Shown in pieces: positions 52,571-63,090 of a DNA stretch of 64,000 bases. Location: the NCBI GenBank assembly GCA_963575745.1, contig CAUYUJ010017906.1, positions 10,001-74,000 on the forward strand. Reading direction: 5' to 3'. The first letter of the stretch is position 1. Each line of letters starts with the position of its first letter. A program made the translations under genes and the position numbers. The stretch comes from Prorocentrum cordatum (lineage: Eukaryota > Sar > Dinophyceae > Prorocentrales > Prorocentraceae). The notes beneath the pieces were generated by a model. That model saw nothing but the letters and a program-made list of their open reading frames with translations, was not told the DNA's origin and did no database searches.

Positions 52571-52772
52571 CCTCCCAGGTGGGGTCCGAGTAGATGGGGT
52601 TGGAGGATCGCGCCGATGCATCGCCGATGCATCGGCGATGCGGCTCGATGTGGAGCCCGATGTTCTCGACGCCAACGTCGCCGATGCATCGTCGGCGTGG
52701 TCAACGCATCGCCGACGCATCGTCTATGCAGCGCGATCCTTCGACCACATCTACTCCAACCCAAGATGGGAG
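52571..52772. mobile_element. Foldback element family E, copy 1
   Basis: About 200 bp with inverted ends CCTCCCAGGTGGGGTCCGAG...GGAGGATCGCG on the left and CGCGATCCTTCGACC...ACTCCAACCCAAGATGGGAG on the right. The inside is rich in GCATCGCCGATGC palindromes. Confidence 0.75.
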
Positions 52773-53693
52773 CCTTCTCGACGGGAAGCTTCGCCACCCC
52801 CGCCCTTGCCCTGCGCTTTTGAGCACAAATAATTGTGTTCCCCGGCGCGGCGATCACACCTGTAACACGCATCTCTGTGTTGCGGCTTGTCCTCTATCAT
52901 GGGAAACAAAGGAATTAAGCGAGAGTCGACGAACGTCGTCTGCCTTCAATCGGGGCGAGGCCAGTCAGGAGAAGGATATGTATCATCCGCTGGGCTACGA
53001 TATGCAATTCCATAATATTCAGTTGCACGGCATCGAGCGTATCCAGGCACATGAACGCAGACTAGTTGCAGCAAGCCAATCGTTGACAAGTCCAGCCCAG
53101 CCCAGCCCGAGCCAAGTTTTGCAGCTCAATGTGTCCTTCGTGGCCGCGGAGGGTCGCGCGGTGCCCGCCTGAGCTGCCAGTGGCCGTTCACTGCAGCAAG
53201 AGCCCCGTTAAGATCATCCTACAGGAGGAGAGACCTGTCAGAGCGTGGAAGGGTACGTCAGGAAGCCTGAGAGTAGCCAGGACGCCTCTGGAGGCTCCTC
53301 GAATGTCCCCAGGGGCCTCAATGAGCTCAGATGAGCTCTGGGCTTCGGAAAGACTTAGGGGCGGACGCATGGACTGCCCGAAAGCACCCTAACCTCCTCG
53401 AGGCCTCCACGGCTTTTCGATACGCAGCTCGCGGACCGCGTGGTGATAGAGCACATTCTTCTCGCTTGTCACACGAAGTAGCAGTTGAGCTGTAGTGCAA
53501 ATCATTCTGACCTGACAGTCAGAACCTCTACGCCGTCCATTTGTTGCGCGGATCTTGCGTCTTCGGCTGAGGTTGGCGCGGCGCGCGCGGCATCGGGTGC
53601 ACGATTGTGTTCATCCCTTGCGTTAATGCGCTTGTCCTCCCCGGCGTCTGTGTTCATCCATCCGTATCTCTCTCTGGCAGTTCCATGTTCCAG
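52773..53693. other. Unassigned
   Basis: More balanced composition than its neighbours (52830-53110). I see no recognisable product; a frame at 52594-53172 continues from the family E element and ends ordinary. Confidence 0.4.
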
Positions 53694-53890
53694 ACCTCCC
53701 AGAAGGGGTCCAAGTAGTTAAATGGGGTTGGAGGATCTCCCCGCGTCGCCGACGCATCGGCGATGCGGCTCGATGTGGAGCCCGATGTTCCCCACGCCGG
53801 CGTCGCCGATGCATCGCCGACGCTTCCGATGCATTGGCGATGCGGCGCGATCCTCCGACACAATCTACTCGGACCCTACCAAGGAGGGTA
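53694..53890. mobile_element. Foldback element family E, copy 2
   Basis: CCTCCCAGAAGGGGTCCAAG and GGTTGGAGGATC at the left; GCGGCGCGATCCTCCGAC and ACTCGGACCCTACCAAGGAG at the right. Confidence 0.75.
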
Positions 53891-54039
53891 CTCTGCATGT
53901 GTACTCCCTTCCTCCCCCTCGAGGGATCCGGAGCAGGGGCCAGCGGGGTCAACCTGGCAGGGAGAGGCTACGCGAGGCAAGGCGACGCGAAGCAGCTCGG
54001 CGAGGCGCCGCACGAGACGGAGCGCCGTATCGCTGTGCC

Positions 54040-54312
54040 CGCCTCCTCCAGCTCTTCCTCTTCCTCATCCCCCTCCTCCTCCTCCTCGCCCTCCTCCCCC
54101 TTCTCCTCCTCCTCCTCCTCCTCCTCCCCTCCTCCTCCTCCTCCTCCTCCTCCTCCTCTCCTCCCCTCCCTCCTCCTCCCTTCCCTTCCTCCTCTCCTCC
54201 TCCTCCTCCTCCTCCTCCTCCGCCTCCTCCTCCTCCTCCTCCTCCTCCTCCTCCTCCTCCTACTCCTCCTCCTCCTCCTACTCCTCCTCCTCCTCCTCCT
54301 CCTCCTCCTCGT
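54040..54312. repeat. (TCC)n tract
   Basis: About 270 bp of TCC repeats, upstream of the ankyrin-like segment. Confidence 0.95.
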
Positions 54313-54376
54313 TCCCCTCCTGCCCTTCCACTGTGCCATCAGCGCTTGTCCGCACGTCGACGGCCCCACTCGGCAG

Positions 54377-54473
54377 GACACCACGCCGCTGGTGGAGGCG
54401 GTGACGCTGGGAGACGCTGCGATATGCCAGCAGCTGCTAGATCACGGTGCCGACCCAGACGTCGCTGGCGCCG
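54377..54473 (+). CDS. Ankyrin-repeat exon fragment (possible)
   Basis: The frame reads DTTPLVEAVTLGDAAICQQL then LDHGADPDVAG, close to the ankyrin consensus (TPLH.A...G....V..LL..GAD...). It covers nearly one full repeat. It is preceded by CGGCAG, a good 3' splice site after a pyrimidine-rich tract, and followed by CCG|GTGG, a possible 5' splice site. No second repeat is found in the neighbourhood, so it is either a single exon of a long-intron gene or a relic. Ankyrin repeats mediate protein binding; nothing more can be said. Confidence 0.45.
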
Positions 54474-54479
54474 GTGGGA

Positions 54480-55755
54480 AGGGCCTCACAGGAGACACAG
54501 GTCCCGATACCAGTTATCCGTCCATCTTTTTCGCTTTGGGGGGATTCGGTGGTGGCCCTCGTCGCCACCGCTGGATTCGCTTCGGAATTTTGATCCGAAC
54601 GCACCCCAGGAACGTTCCAGGGATTAGCGACATCGGTTTTCGTCACGTTATCCAGGGCCGTTCCGCGGCTCGGAAGTTTCAGCAGGAGGAGTCCAGAGGC
54701 CGATGTCGACTTAATTCCAAATAGGGTCGCTCTACCCGTATGAAGCGAACGCGAGGAAATGTTTTTTGAGAGATGTGGAGGGGAAAGTTAGCACTACATC
54801 GGAGGGGGAGGGGGCACGGCAACACCAAGAACGACGAGCATCCCCGTAGCCAGACTCTCCCGGCCCGGATTCCCATACAGCGACCCCATGGATAGAGGCA
54901 CGTGTTTCCGCTGCTTGGCGCGAGTGCTTCGCGCACAGGGTTTCCATGGGATCGCGTGTCCACGGGATTGCGGAGTGGATCTCCCGACTGCGAGGGCACA
55001 GAACGGGTATGACCACCGATGATGGCAGCAGTGGGGAGCGTGAGCATTGGGCGACCGACCAGCCGCGGGGACGTTGACTGAGGGCCTTCGGAGGACCTTT
55101 GGGAGCCCCTCGGATGGCCGCGGCACTCTCGGACACAACGGGTTACAGCGCCATAGATGAATGAGTGAATGGATGAAACCGCATGTCTGCAGGCACATTA
55201 GCAATGGCACGATCGTGCTCCATATGACATGATTGCGGTTTGCTGTCTTCCAGGTTTCCGCCAGAGTTGGTGGGACTGGGCAACTGAACCGACCGATGGC
55301 CGTACGGCCGTCCGCCGTTCCAGTGCGAGTCTCGCGCGCGAGGAGGCAGAAACCAGCACATCCTGGAGCGCGTTGCGTCAGCCAGTTGCGTTGACTCGCC
55401 CTACCTTCGCTGGTGGGTGCGTACAGTCAAAATCTGTAGGACGGACCCTTGGATGATCCTTGGATGCCCCAGTTGAAGCTTCTCTAGCGGAGCACTGCCG
55501 AACAAATCTAAGGACGCCAGTGTGCCCTTGGGAGGGTCACCCGTCCTAAATAATCATGGGTTTCATTGTGCAGTCAAGATGCCGACATAAGATAAGGACC
55601 ATTTTGGGTTCGGCAGGCGCTCTGGTTCTCAGAGCCGCTCCTCGGACCTGGGTCAGGGCACCCGTGCGTGGCCGAGGTTCCCCGTGGTCCGAACAGCCAG
55701 TTCGTGTCTTGTTGGGAAGGCCTTGCGGCCAGTGCCGCCGACCCTGGGCGCTAGG
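54480..55755. other. Unassigned
   Basis: Unique, moderate-GC sequence with no recognised gene or repeat family. If the ankyrin fragment is an exon, this is where its downstream intron would lie. Confidence 0.4.
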
Positions 55756-55756
55756 C

Positions 55757-56412
55757 CGATGCGGAGGACGAGGAGGAGGAGGAGGAGGAGGAGGAGGAGG
55801 AGATGGAGGAGGAGGAGGAGGAGGAGGAGGAGGAGGGAGGAAAAGGAGGAGGAGGGGGGGGAGGAGGGAGGAGGGGAGGGGAGGAAGGAGAGAGAGGAGG
55901 GAGGAGAGGAAGGAGGAGGAGGAGAGGCGGAGGAGGAGGAGACGAGGAGGGGAGGAGGGGAGGAGAGAGGAGGAGGAGGGAAGAGGAGGAGGTGGAGGAT
56001 GCGTGATGAGGCCAGGCATCGAAGGGGAAGCGTCGCCCGACCCCGGGGTAGCGGTGCTGCTCTGCTGCTGTTCCTCCTCTCCTCTCCTCCTCCTCCTCTC
56101 TTCCGCGCCTCCTTCTCCTCTCCTCCTCCTCCCCTCCTCCTCCCTCCTCCTCCCCTCCTCCTCCTCCTCCTCCTCCTCCTCCTCCCTCCTCTCCTCTCCT
56201 TCTCCTCCTCCTCCTCCTCATTGTCCTCCTCCTCCTCCTCCTCCTTCTGCTCTTCCTGCGCCTCCTCCTCCTCCTCCTCCTCCTCCTCCGCCTCGTCCTC
56301 CTTCCCTCCTCCTCGTCCTCCTCCTCCGCCACCTCCTCCTCCTCCTCCTCCTCCTCCTCCTCCTCCTCCTCCTCCTCCTCCTCCTCCTCCTCCTCCTCCT
56401 CCTCCTCCCCCT
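55757..56412. repeat. GGA tract facing TCC tract (inverted pair)
   Basis: (GGA)n-rich 55757-56000 and (TCC)n-rich 56065-56412, separated by about 65 bp of unique DNA. The two arms are complementary over more than 200 bp with slippage, so a very large hairpin or triplex is possible. Confidence 0.95.
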
Positions 56413-56543
56413 CGTCCCCCCGAACTGTCGGGCGCAGCGAAGTCCTCCCGTGGTGAGCGTCTGCTGGCCTCGAGCATCCAGGGGCCGCCACGAGGGCACG
56501 AAGTTCTTCGCGGCTCGCGATTCGCGATGCTCTCGCTCTCATC

Positions 56544-56735
56544 CCCAGACCCCCTCGGGCCACAAAAAATCGCGACGGGAGGTTTAGCACGATTTTCGGC
56601 TTCCAGGGGCCTTCGTCGGGCCTCGGAACTGTCAACAAAACGACTCAGGATCAAACATAGGTCCGGGGGAAGGAAATGGGTCGAGACCTCTGGGGGGTCG
56701 ACGCTGTGAAAGATTCAACTCTTCGGGGGTCGGGG
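56544..56735 (+). mobile_element. Foldback element family A, copy 3
   Basis: CCCAGACCCCCTCGGGCC... to ...CTTCGGGGGTCGGGG. The right end is decayed and merges with a poly-G run. Confidence 0.65.
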
Positions 56736-57051
56736 GGGGGGGGGGGCGGTGCTGGAGCGCGAAGTCCGCGCTTCGCGAAGCGCCAAGCCCGAACTCACGG
56801 TCGGGAGCTGCTGGATGGCGTGTCGCTCCGCCGTTTCTGGCCGCCCACACCACGCTGCGGTGCGACGCGCCATCCACCTCGCGGTCTCCCGAGGCGTCCA
56901 CGCCCCGAGCGAGCTGTTCCGAGCCCCCCACCCCCCTCGGAACGGAGAGACACGCCGTCTGCTCGCAGGGCACCGAGGCTCGCCGCGGCCGCCGTGGCGA
57001 CACGCGAGCCAAAAGTCTCCGACCGCAGCTGCCCCTGAGCTCCACCCCAAC
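56736..57051. other. Unassigned GC-rich sequence
   Basis: Lies between two family A copies in opposite orientation. No gene recognised. Confidence 0.4.
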
Positions 57052-57235
57052 CCCAGGCCCCCGACGTCATGAAATTTCCATGACGTCGACCCCGCAAGTC
57101 TCGACCCATTCCCCGGCACCGGCTTCTCATCCTAAGTCGTTTGTTGATTGTCCCGAGGCCCGGCGAGGGCCCCCAGAGGCCGAAAGTTGCCGAAAACCTC
57201 CCGTCGTGTCTTTTCACAACGCGAGGGGGTCTGGG
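57052..57235 (-). mobile_element. Foldback element family A, copy 4 (inverted)
   Basis: CCCAGGCCCCCGACGTCATG at the left, GCGAGGGGGTCTGGG at the right. Forms an inverted pair with copy 3 about 320 bp upstream. Confidence 0.75.
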
Positions 57236-57339
57236 CACGAGGGGTGGTGATCTTCATCTCGACGGCCTGATCCGCTGCGTCCGGCGGCAGCACCGTCCCT
57301 GCCCGGCCCCCGGTTCAGCCAGCACGTCCCGACCTTCCC

Positions 57340-57545
57340 TCCTCCTGCTCCTGCTCCTCCTCCTGCTCCTCCTCCTCCTCCTCCTCCTCCTCCTCCTCCT
57401 CCTCCTCCTCTCTCCTCCTCCCCCCCTCCTCCCCTCCTCCTCCTCCTCCTCCTCCTCCTCCTCCTCCTCCTCCCCTCCTCCTTTCCTCCTCCCCCTCCTC
57501 CTCCTCCTCCCCTCCTCCTCCTCCCCCCCTCCCCCTCCTCCCCCC
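57340..57545. repeat. (TCC)n tract
   Basis: About 200 bp of TCC with CCCC interruptions. Confidence 0.95.
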
Positions 57546-58235
57546 CCCCTCGGGTGCGACGTCAGGGGGGCGGGGAGGGGGCCCGGCCCGGGGGGGGGGG
57601 AGCGGCAGGGACCCCCCATCGCCCACTCGTCGCCGAGCTCGGGGCCCGAGTCCCCCCCGCCCCGCCCGGGAGCGCGCGCGTCTCTCCACAGGAAGAATCT
57701 TCGAAAACAGTAGACATAGTCTGGGGACGAGTTCTCTTCTCTTCGGTCTCATTTTGGAGTAGTTCTGTCTATTCTTCATTTTTCCGGGAAAAGCCGCCCG
57801 TAGGGGGACATGCCCGACCTAAGCCTATCGCCGATCTGCCGGCGATGTATCGGCCACCTTCCCCTCCTCATCCCTTTCCTCCCCCCCCTCCCCTGGACTT
57901 GATTCGGCTCGCCTCCCCTTTCCCTCGTCTGTCCCCCCCGCGCCCTCCCCGGCGGGGCGCCTCCGTGTGACGCCACTGGAACTCCAGCGTTCTGATGCTC
58001 CAGGGATGTGAACCCATAATTACTTGTGGCAAGCTGTTGGCTACAAAGCACGGCCAGAGAGGGTTCGCTGCCTCGGCCGAGTTCGATGCCTCCGCCCCCG
58101 ACGCCTATGTGATCGGGGCACACAGAGAACGCATGCATGACGCGGACGCGTCGATCGACTGAGGATTGCGGGGGGGGGCAGAGGAGCAGCGGGCGAGAGC
58201 CGAGGCCCCCGAAGGATGCAGCGTGGTTTGGCGAG
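57546..58235. other. Unassigned, with one family-D end
   Basis: 57787-57825 reads AAAAGCCGCCCGTAGG, GGGACATGCCCGACCTAA, the right end of a family-D element. No matching left end was found nearby other than 50116. Rest unassigned. Confidence 0.5.
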
Positions 58236-58345
58236 CAGGGGAGGAGGAGGAGGAGGAGGAGGAGGAGGAGGAGGAGGAGGAGGTAGAGGTAGAGGTAGAG
58301 GAGGTAGAGGAGGTAGAGGAGGTAGAGGAGGGTGAGGGGGAGGAG
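58236..58345. repeat. GGA and AGAGGT tract
   Basis: GGA repeats followed by GTAGAG-type hexamers. Confidence 0.9.
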
Positions 58346-58966
58346 GACGAAGGCAGCAGGAGGAATCGAGCTGGGAAGCGCTGCCGCATGCAGAGGTGGG
58401 CTCTCGGCGGCGGAGCTGGCGTCGACGTCTCCACAGCTGCACTCCCTGTTCGAGGCGCAGGACCGCGTTTTCTTCTCTCTCTGGCGGAGCGCAGTGCGAG
58501 CAGCATGCGGATGAGCAGGCGGCAGGGCAGGAGGAGGAGGAGGAGGCGTAGAAGGAAGGAGCGGCTGGACCGCGGCGATGATGGCGAGAGTTCTCGAGGC
58601 CATGCTTATCGCGTCCTTCTCCTTCTCTCGGCCGGGAAGCGATTGGCGCAGCCAAGCGCCAGAGCCCTGGCTCAAATCCGCAGCTGGCATGGTGCTTCGG
58701 GTGCTCGGGGTCGCACAAGCTGGTGCCGCAGTGTCGAGCAGCTCGGCGAAGATGCACAGCTTTGGTGCGCCCGACATGGGGACGGAAAGAGCGGGAACGA
58801 CGGCCAGCAGCGATTGCTGTCCCAAACACGTTGCGGCCGCTGTTGGGCAGCAGGCGACGTTTGTCCGACAAATCGGCGACTTCTGGGGCGACGCCGACCG
58901 CGAGCCCTACTGCCTTACCGAGAACGAACGGGTCAGGAGTCGGTGTCGGTCTTCGGGCGGGGATTA
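58346..58966. other. Unassigned
   Basis: Open on both strands (plus 58578-58967, minus 58825 downward) with fairly normal composition. No motif recognised on either strand; could be a decayed gene. Confidence 0.35.
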
Positions 58967-59125
58967 GATAAGGATGAATCCGTTCCAGAGCGTTCTGCAA
59001 CGCTCTCGGAGCGTTCCAGAATGCTCTGCGGGGGCCGCGGCGCCCGATATATCCTCCAGAGCCGCGTGGCCTCAGAGATTCCCGAAGCATCCCTGTCCGA
59101 TGTTGTCCCTGTCCTGGCCTCGTCT
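58967..59125 (+). repeat. Dispersed repeat family H, copy 3
   Basis: CCGTTCCAGAGCGTTCTG, CCGCGGCGCCCGATATATCC, CCTCAGAGATTCCCGAAGC and GTCCTGGCCTCGTC. The last phrase shows the uninterrupted sequence at the point where the large family-D element begins in copy 1. Confidence 0.7.
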
Positions 59126-59608
59126 CGTCCTGAGCTGACCACTAGCATCCAGAATGCATGAGTATGCGACGCTCAAGTTTCTTGGCGTTCCTTGGCGTGG
59201 AACTCCATGTGGGGCTATAGCAGTGTGTTGTCGGGTGGGGGTCCCCGCTCGAATGGGAGCCCCCATCAGGGTCCGACAACCCGCAGACATGCCTACAGCG
59301 CTTTCATCTTCCGCCTTCCTCCTCCCTGTAGGTTCGAACGTGTGTTGCCCTTTGATCATCTGACGACGTCGCCCCCCACTCGTTCCGTCCCCCTCCCGAC
59401 CCTTCCGAGAGCACACGTTAGCGCGCGATCCGAGATACTCGAGGATGAAAATCGTAAGCCTGAGCATGCCAACGCGCTCTCTCCCACGCTTCCACCCTCC
59501 CCCGCCCCTCCTCCGTGCACCTCCCCCTGCTGGGATTTGTTCACGACACGAGCGTGTCTGAGAACATACGCTCGCCCCCCTTCGAAGAAGAAAAAACGCC
59601 ATAAACAC
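59126..59608. other. Unassigned
   Basis: No gene or repeat recognised. Confidence 0.4.
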
Positions 59609-59728
59609 AAACTCTTGGCGCCCCGCGCGGTGGGCCCCCCCCGGGCGGCGCCTCCGGCGCCGCCGTTGGCGCGCTCCGCGCGCGAGGGGGGGGGGAGATC
59701 CAAGAAATCCGTGCGGACCTCCAACAGT
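59609..59728. mobile_element. Foldback element family C, diverged copy
   Basis: Left ACTCTTGGCGCCCCGCGCGG, middle GCCTCCGGCGCCGCC and GCGCGCTCCGCGCGC, right AAATCCGTGCGGACCTCC. Confidence 0.55.
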
Positions 59729-59835
59729 TTATGTCTGTATGGTTGTTTGTTCCTCTAGGCTGGGGACATACGCTCGCCCCTCGCGCCCACCCCTGCCCCT
59801 CCCCTGGGGGAAGGAAACATGGCATAGACATCAAC

Positions 59836-59930
59836 GCTCGGAGGTCCGCGCGGATCTCTCGGATCCACGCTGGACCCCCCGCCAGGGGGGCCCCAGCGCG
59901 GATCCGAGAAATCCGCGCGGCCCTCCGAGC
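59836..59930. mobile_element. Foldback element family C, best-preserved copy
   Basis: 95 bp. CTCGGAGGTCCGCGCGGATC at the left and AAATCCGCGCGGCCCTCCGA at the right; middle CCCCCCGCCAGGGGGG. The whole element can fold into one long hairpin. Confidence 0.8.
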
Positions 59931-60280
59931 TTTTGTATGCTCATGCCATGGTTCGCTCCCCTGCCTCCCCCACCCATTGCCCCTCCCCCTCCCCTCCGCC
60001 CCTCGCCCGTCGCCTGCCCCTCCCCCTCCCGCCGCGACGCCCCCCCCCCCACCCCTCCCCCTCCGCCCCAGGGCGCCTCCCGCGCCTCCGCCGGCGAGAG
60101 CACCCGGCCCACCGCCCGCGTGACGCTGCGCCACGCCGCCACCGCGCTGGAGTGCGGCGTGCCCGTCGCGGCGGGCCCCCGGGGCGGCAAGAGGGCCCAG
60201 ACACTCCAGGCTTCTGCATTCCCTCCTCCTCCTCCTCCTCCTCCTCCTCCTCCTCCTCCTCCTCCTTCTCCTCGGGCCTT
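59931..60280. other. Unassigned, ending in (TCC)n
   Basis: GC-rich unique sequence; (TCC)n at 60223-60272 directly before a family A element. Confidence 0.5.
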
Positions 60281-60466
60281 CCCAGACCCCCTCGAGTCAT
60301 GAAAACGTCACGACGCGAGGTTCATCGCTGCTTTCGGCCTCGGGGGGGCTTTTACCGGGCCTCGGGGCCGTCGAAAAGCGACTCGGGATGAGAAGCCGGC
60401 CCCGGGGGATGGGTCCGGACCTCTAGGGGTCGCGTCATGAAAGAATCATGACGTCGGGGGTCTGGG
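60281..60466 (+). mobile_element. Foldback element family A, copy 5 (best preserved)
   Basis: 186 bp, CCCAGACCCCCTCGAGTCAT to GACGTCGGGGGTCTGGG. Flanked by TT on both sides. Both end palindromes intact (TCATGAAAACGTCACGA; GTCATGAAAGAATCATGAC). Confidence 0.85.
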
Positions 60467-60475
60467 TTCGATGCT

Positions 60476-60660
60476 CTTCAGAGGGGATCTGCGGATCGCG
60501 CCGCATCGCCGTTGCATCGACGGTGCGGCTCGATGCGGACCCAGTTGTCTTCACGCCCACGGCGCAGATGCATCGCAGACGTCGCCGATGCATCGGCGAT
60601 GCATTTGAAATGCGGCGCGATCCTCCGACCCTGTCTACTCGGACGCCTTCAGTGAGGCCT
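60476..60660. mobile_element. Foldback element family E, copy 3
   Basis: GGATCGCGCCGCATCGCCG at the left and GCGGCGCGATCCTCCGACCC, CTACTCGGACGCC at the right; the left end is shortened. Begins 10 bp after family A copy 5. Confidence 0.65.
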
Positions 60661-61859
60661 CTACACATCCAAGCTGTGACAAAAAGATCAAGGCGGTGTT
60701 TTTCCATTGTTTCTGGCCTACAGGGGACCTCGTCGGGCCCCAGGACCGGCAAAAAGCCGTTGAGGGTGAGAAGCCGGCCTTGAGGAAGGGATCGGGACAT
60801 CCGAGGACCCCGCACTGAAAAGTCAGGACGTCGGAAGGGGAGGAGGAGGAGAGGAGGAGAGGGGAGGAGGGGGGGAGACGGCGGAGAGGGAGAGGGAGGG
60901 GCGGAAGGCAAGCCAGGTGCGCTCGCGTCATATCTGACGTCCTACCCCTTCCTCCCATCCCTTACCATGGCGTAGATCTCCTCTCTAGGATGTCGAGCAG
61001 GGCAATGATCGCGAGAGGGTGCGTGAGTAGAGCACGGCATGGCATGGCGTAGAAGAGCACGGCAGAGAGTAGAATGTCAAAGCATGGTGTGGCATTGCGT
61101 AGTGAGGCATTTCATCACAAAGCATTGCAAAGCAAAGCATGGCATCGCACAGCGGCGCAGAACACAACACCGCACAGCCATTGATGGCAGGGCACCAGGT
61201 TCCTTGGAGGGTAAATGATAGTCTTCGAAGGATCGGGGCCGGTCTGGAGTCGCGGTTCCATGTTTAGCTCCCTAGGCTCCGCGACAAGTTTCCTACAAAG
61301 CGGGGCTGATGGAGAGTACCCGCTGGCTCTGCTTGCAACAGCGCCTCCTGAAAGCAGAAACGAGGCTCCCACTTGATACTTCCTCCAAACGCCGCCAGCC
61401 TGAAGTGGAAGGGCCTTCTCCGGCCCAAAAAATGCAATGAAACGGGATGTGGAATCATTTGCGATGTTTCTTTATGGGGGTAATTTTCTAGGTTTCAGGC
61501 TATTTGGAAAGATGCAGTGGGAGCACGTCCTGGAACAACCAGAGGCGCAGAAGTGGGGCCAGCGCTGCGGGAGCAACATGAAGGACCGAAAATAATCGGA
61601 TTGCCAAAAACACATATGAAACCAGGAAATGAGGCCAGCGCTGCAGCGGGAGCACGATTCGGAACGAGCGGAAGGCCGAAAATGAGGGCAGCGCTTCAGC
61701 GGGAGCAACCTTTTGAAACAAAAACCAACCGAAAACCCAGTTCCCAGGAATCTTCTTGTGTATAAGAAGGCAGTACGCGGAGGGGGGCCGCCGAATATCT
61801 TCCGGACGTCATCTGGGGAGAGAGGAGAGTAATATTCAGATGGTGTAAGAGTAAAGGAA
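60661..61859. other. Unassigned, with family-A-like and GCATGGC repeats
   Basis: 60690-60835 looks like the inside of a family A element without good ends. GGA run at 60836-60905. 61020-61150 has loose AGAGCACGGCATGGC repeats. 61500-61700 has GGGAGCA...GGAACGA repeats (two or three units). No gene recognised. Confidence 0.45.
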
Positions 61860-62440
61860 ATGGGGGGGAGGAACCTGAGGAGGGGGAGAGGAGGGGAACG
61901 GGGGCAGGGACGAGGGAGCAGCCCCCAGCCAGAGGGAGGGGGGAAGCAGGGAAGGGAAGGGGGGGGGGGGGGAAGCGAGGAAAGGGAAGGGAAGGAGGGA
62001 AGGGGGGGAGGGAAGGAGGGAGAGGGAAGGGAGGGAGGGAAGGAGGGAAAGGGCGGGGGGGGTGGAACGGGGGGGAGGGAAGGAAGGGAAGGGAAGGGGG
62101 AGGGGAGGGCCCTGCCCTCCGATCCCCGCTGCCCGCCCTCCTCGGAGGGGAGGGGAGGCAGGGGAGGGGGAGGGCGGGGCCGGGGGGAGAGGGGAAGAGG
62201 GGCAGAGGGAGGGGCGGAGGGTCAGGGGGAGAGAGAGGGCGAGGGAGGGAGAGAGGGAGAGAGAGGGAGGGGTCAGAGAGAGAGGGGGGGAGCGGGAGAG
62301 GGAGGGACCGGAGAGAAAGGGGGATATCAGAGAGGGGAGGAGGGGCAGAGGGAGAGTTAGAGGGAGAGGGAGAGGGAGAGGGATAGAGAGGGAGAGAGAG
62401 AGAGATGGACCAGAGATAGAGGGAGATAGAAACGGGGAGA
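61860..62440. repeat. GGGA/GAGA purine-rich tract
   Basis: About 580 bp of almost uninterrupted purine on the plus strand: GGGAGG, GGGAAGG and later GAGAGGGAGA. Only a short GC-rich break at about 62110-62145. Confidence 0.9.
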
Positions 62441-62589
62441 CAGGGAGGGTCAGCAACAGGCACAGAGAGTCGGCGCTGGATACCTGGTCCGTTGTCTCAT
62501 AGCCGTCAGCCCATCCCGCCACCGTGCTTGGGTTGTGGGTGTAAAACCTAGTGGATGTTCGTTGGGATCTCGTGTGGGGCCTCTTGGAG

Positions 62590-63090
62590 GCAGTTTTCCC
62601 AATCTCTTGGGGCCTTTAGGGGGCCTCTAGGGGGCCTCTTGGGGCTCTAGGGGGCCTCCTGTGTGGGGGCTTCCTGGGGGCCTCTGAAGCCAAAAGCTCG
62701 GGTTTCTGCGGTTCGCGTTCCCTCTCTTGGGCTCATTTGGGGGCCGTCTTGGGGCCCTCTTGGGCTGTCTTGGGCGCATCTTGGGCCGTCTTGGGGCGCT
62801 CCTAGGCCGTCTTGGGGCCCTGTTGGAGGCCTCTTTGGTCGTCTTGTGGTGGTCTCGGAGACCTCTTCGAGCGTAGGAAAGCCGAAAAGGCGAGAGCGCC
62901 CAAATCCTTCAAACACCTACAGAACATGAACCATGTGTGACTTTTGCGGCTCTCTTGGGAGGCCTCTTGAAGGCCTCCTGTGGCGACTTGGAGGCCTCTT
63001 GCGCCAGCTTGAGGCCATCTTGGGCGTCTTGGAGCGATCGTGCGGTGACTCGGGGCCCTCTTGAGCTCACGGGAGGGTTTGGGAGGTCGC
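62590..63090 (-). repeat. Dispersed repeat family J, minus copy
   Basis: CTTGGGGCC and GGCCTCTTGG phrases and the core CTTTCCTACGCTC region in reverse complement match 3455-4010. Confidence 0.65.
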
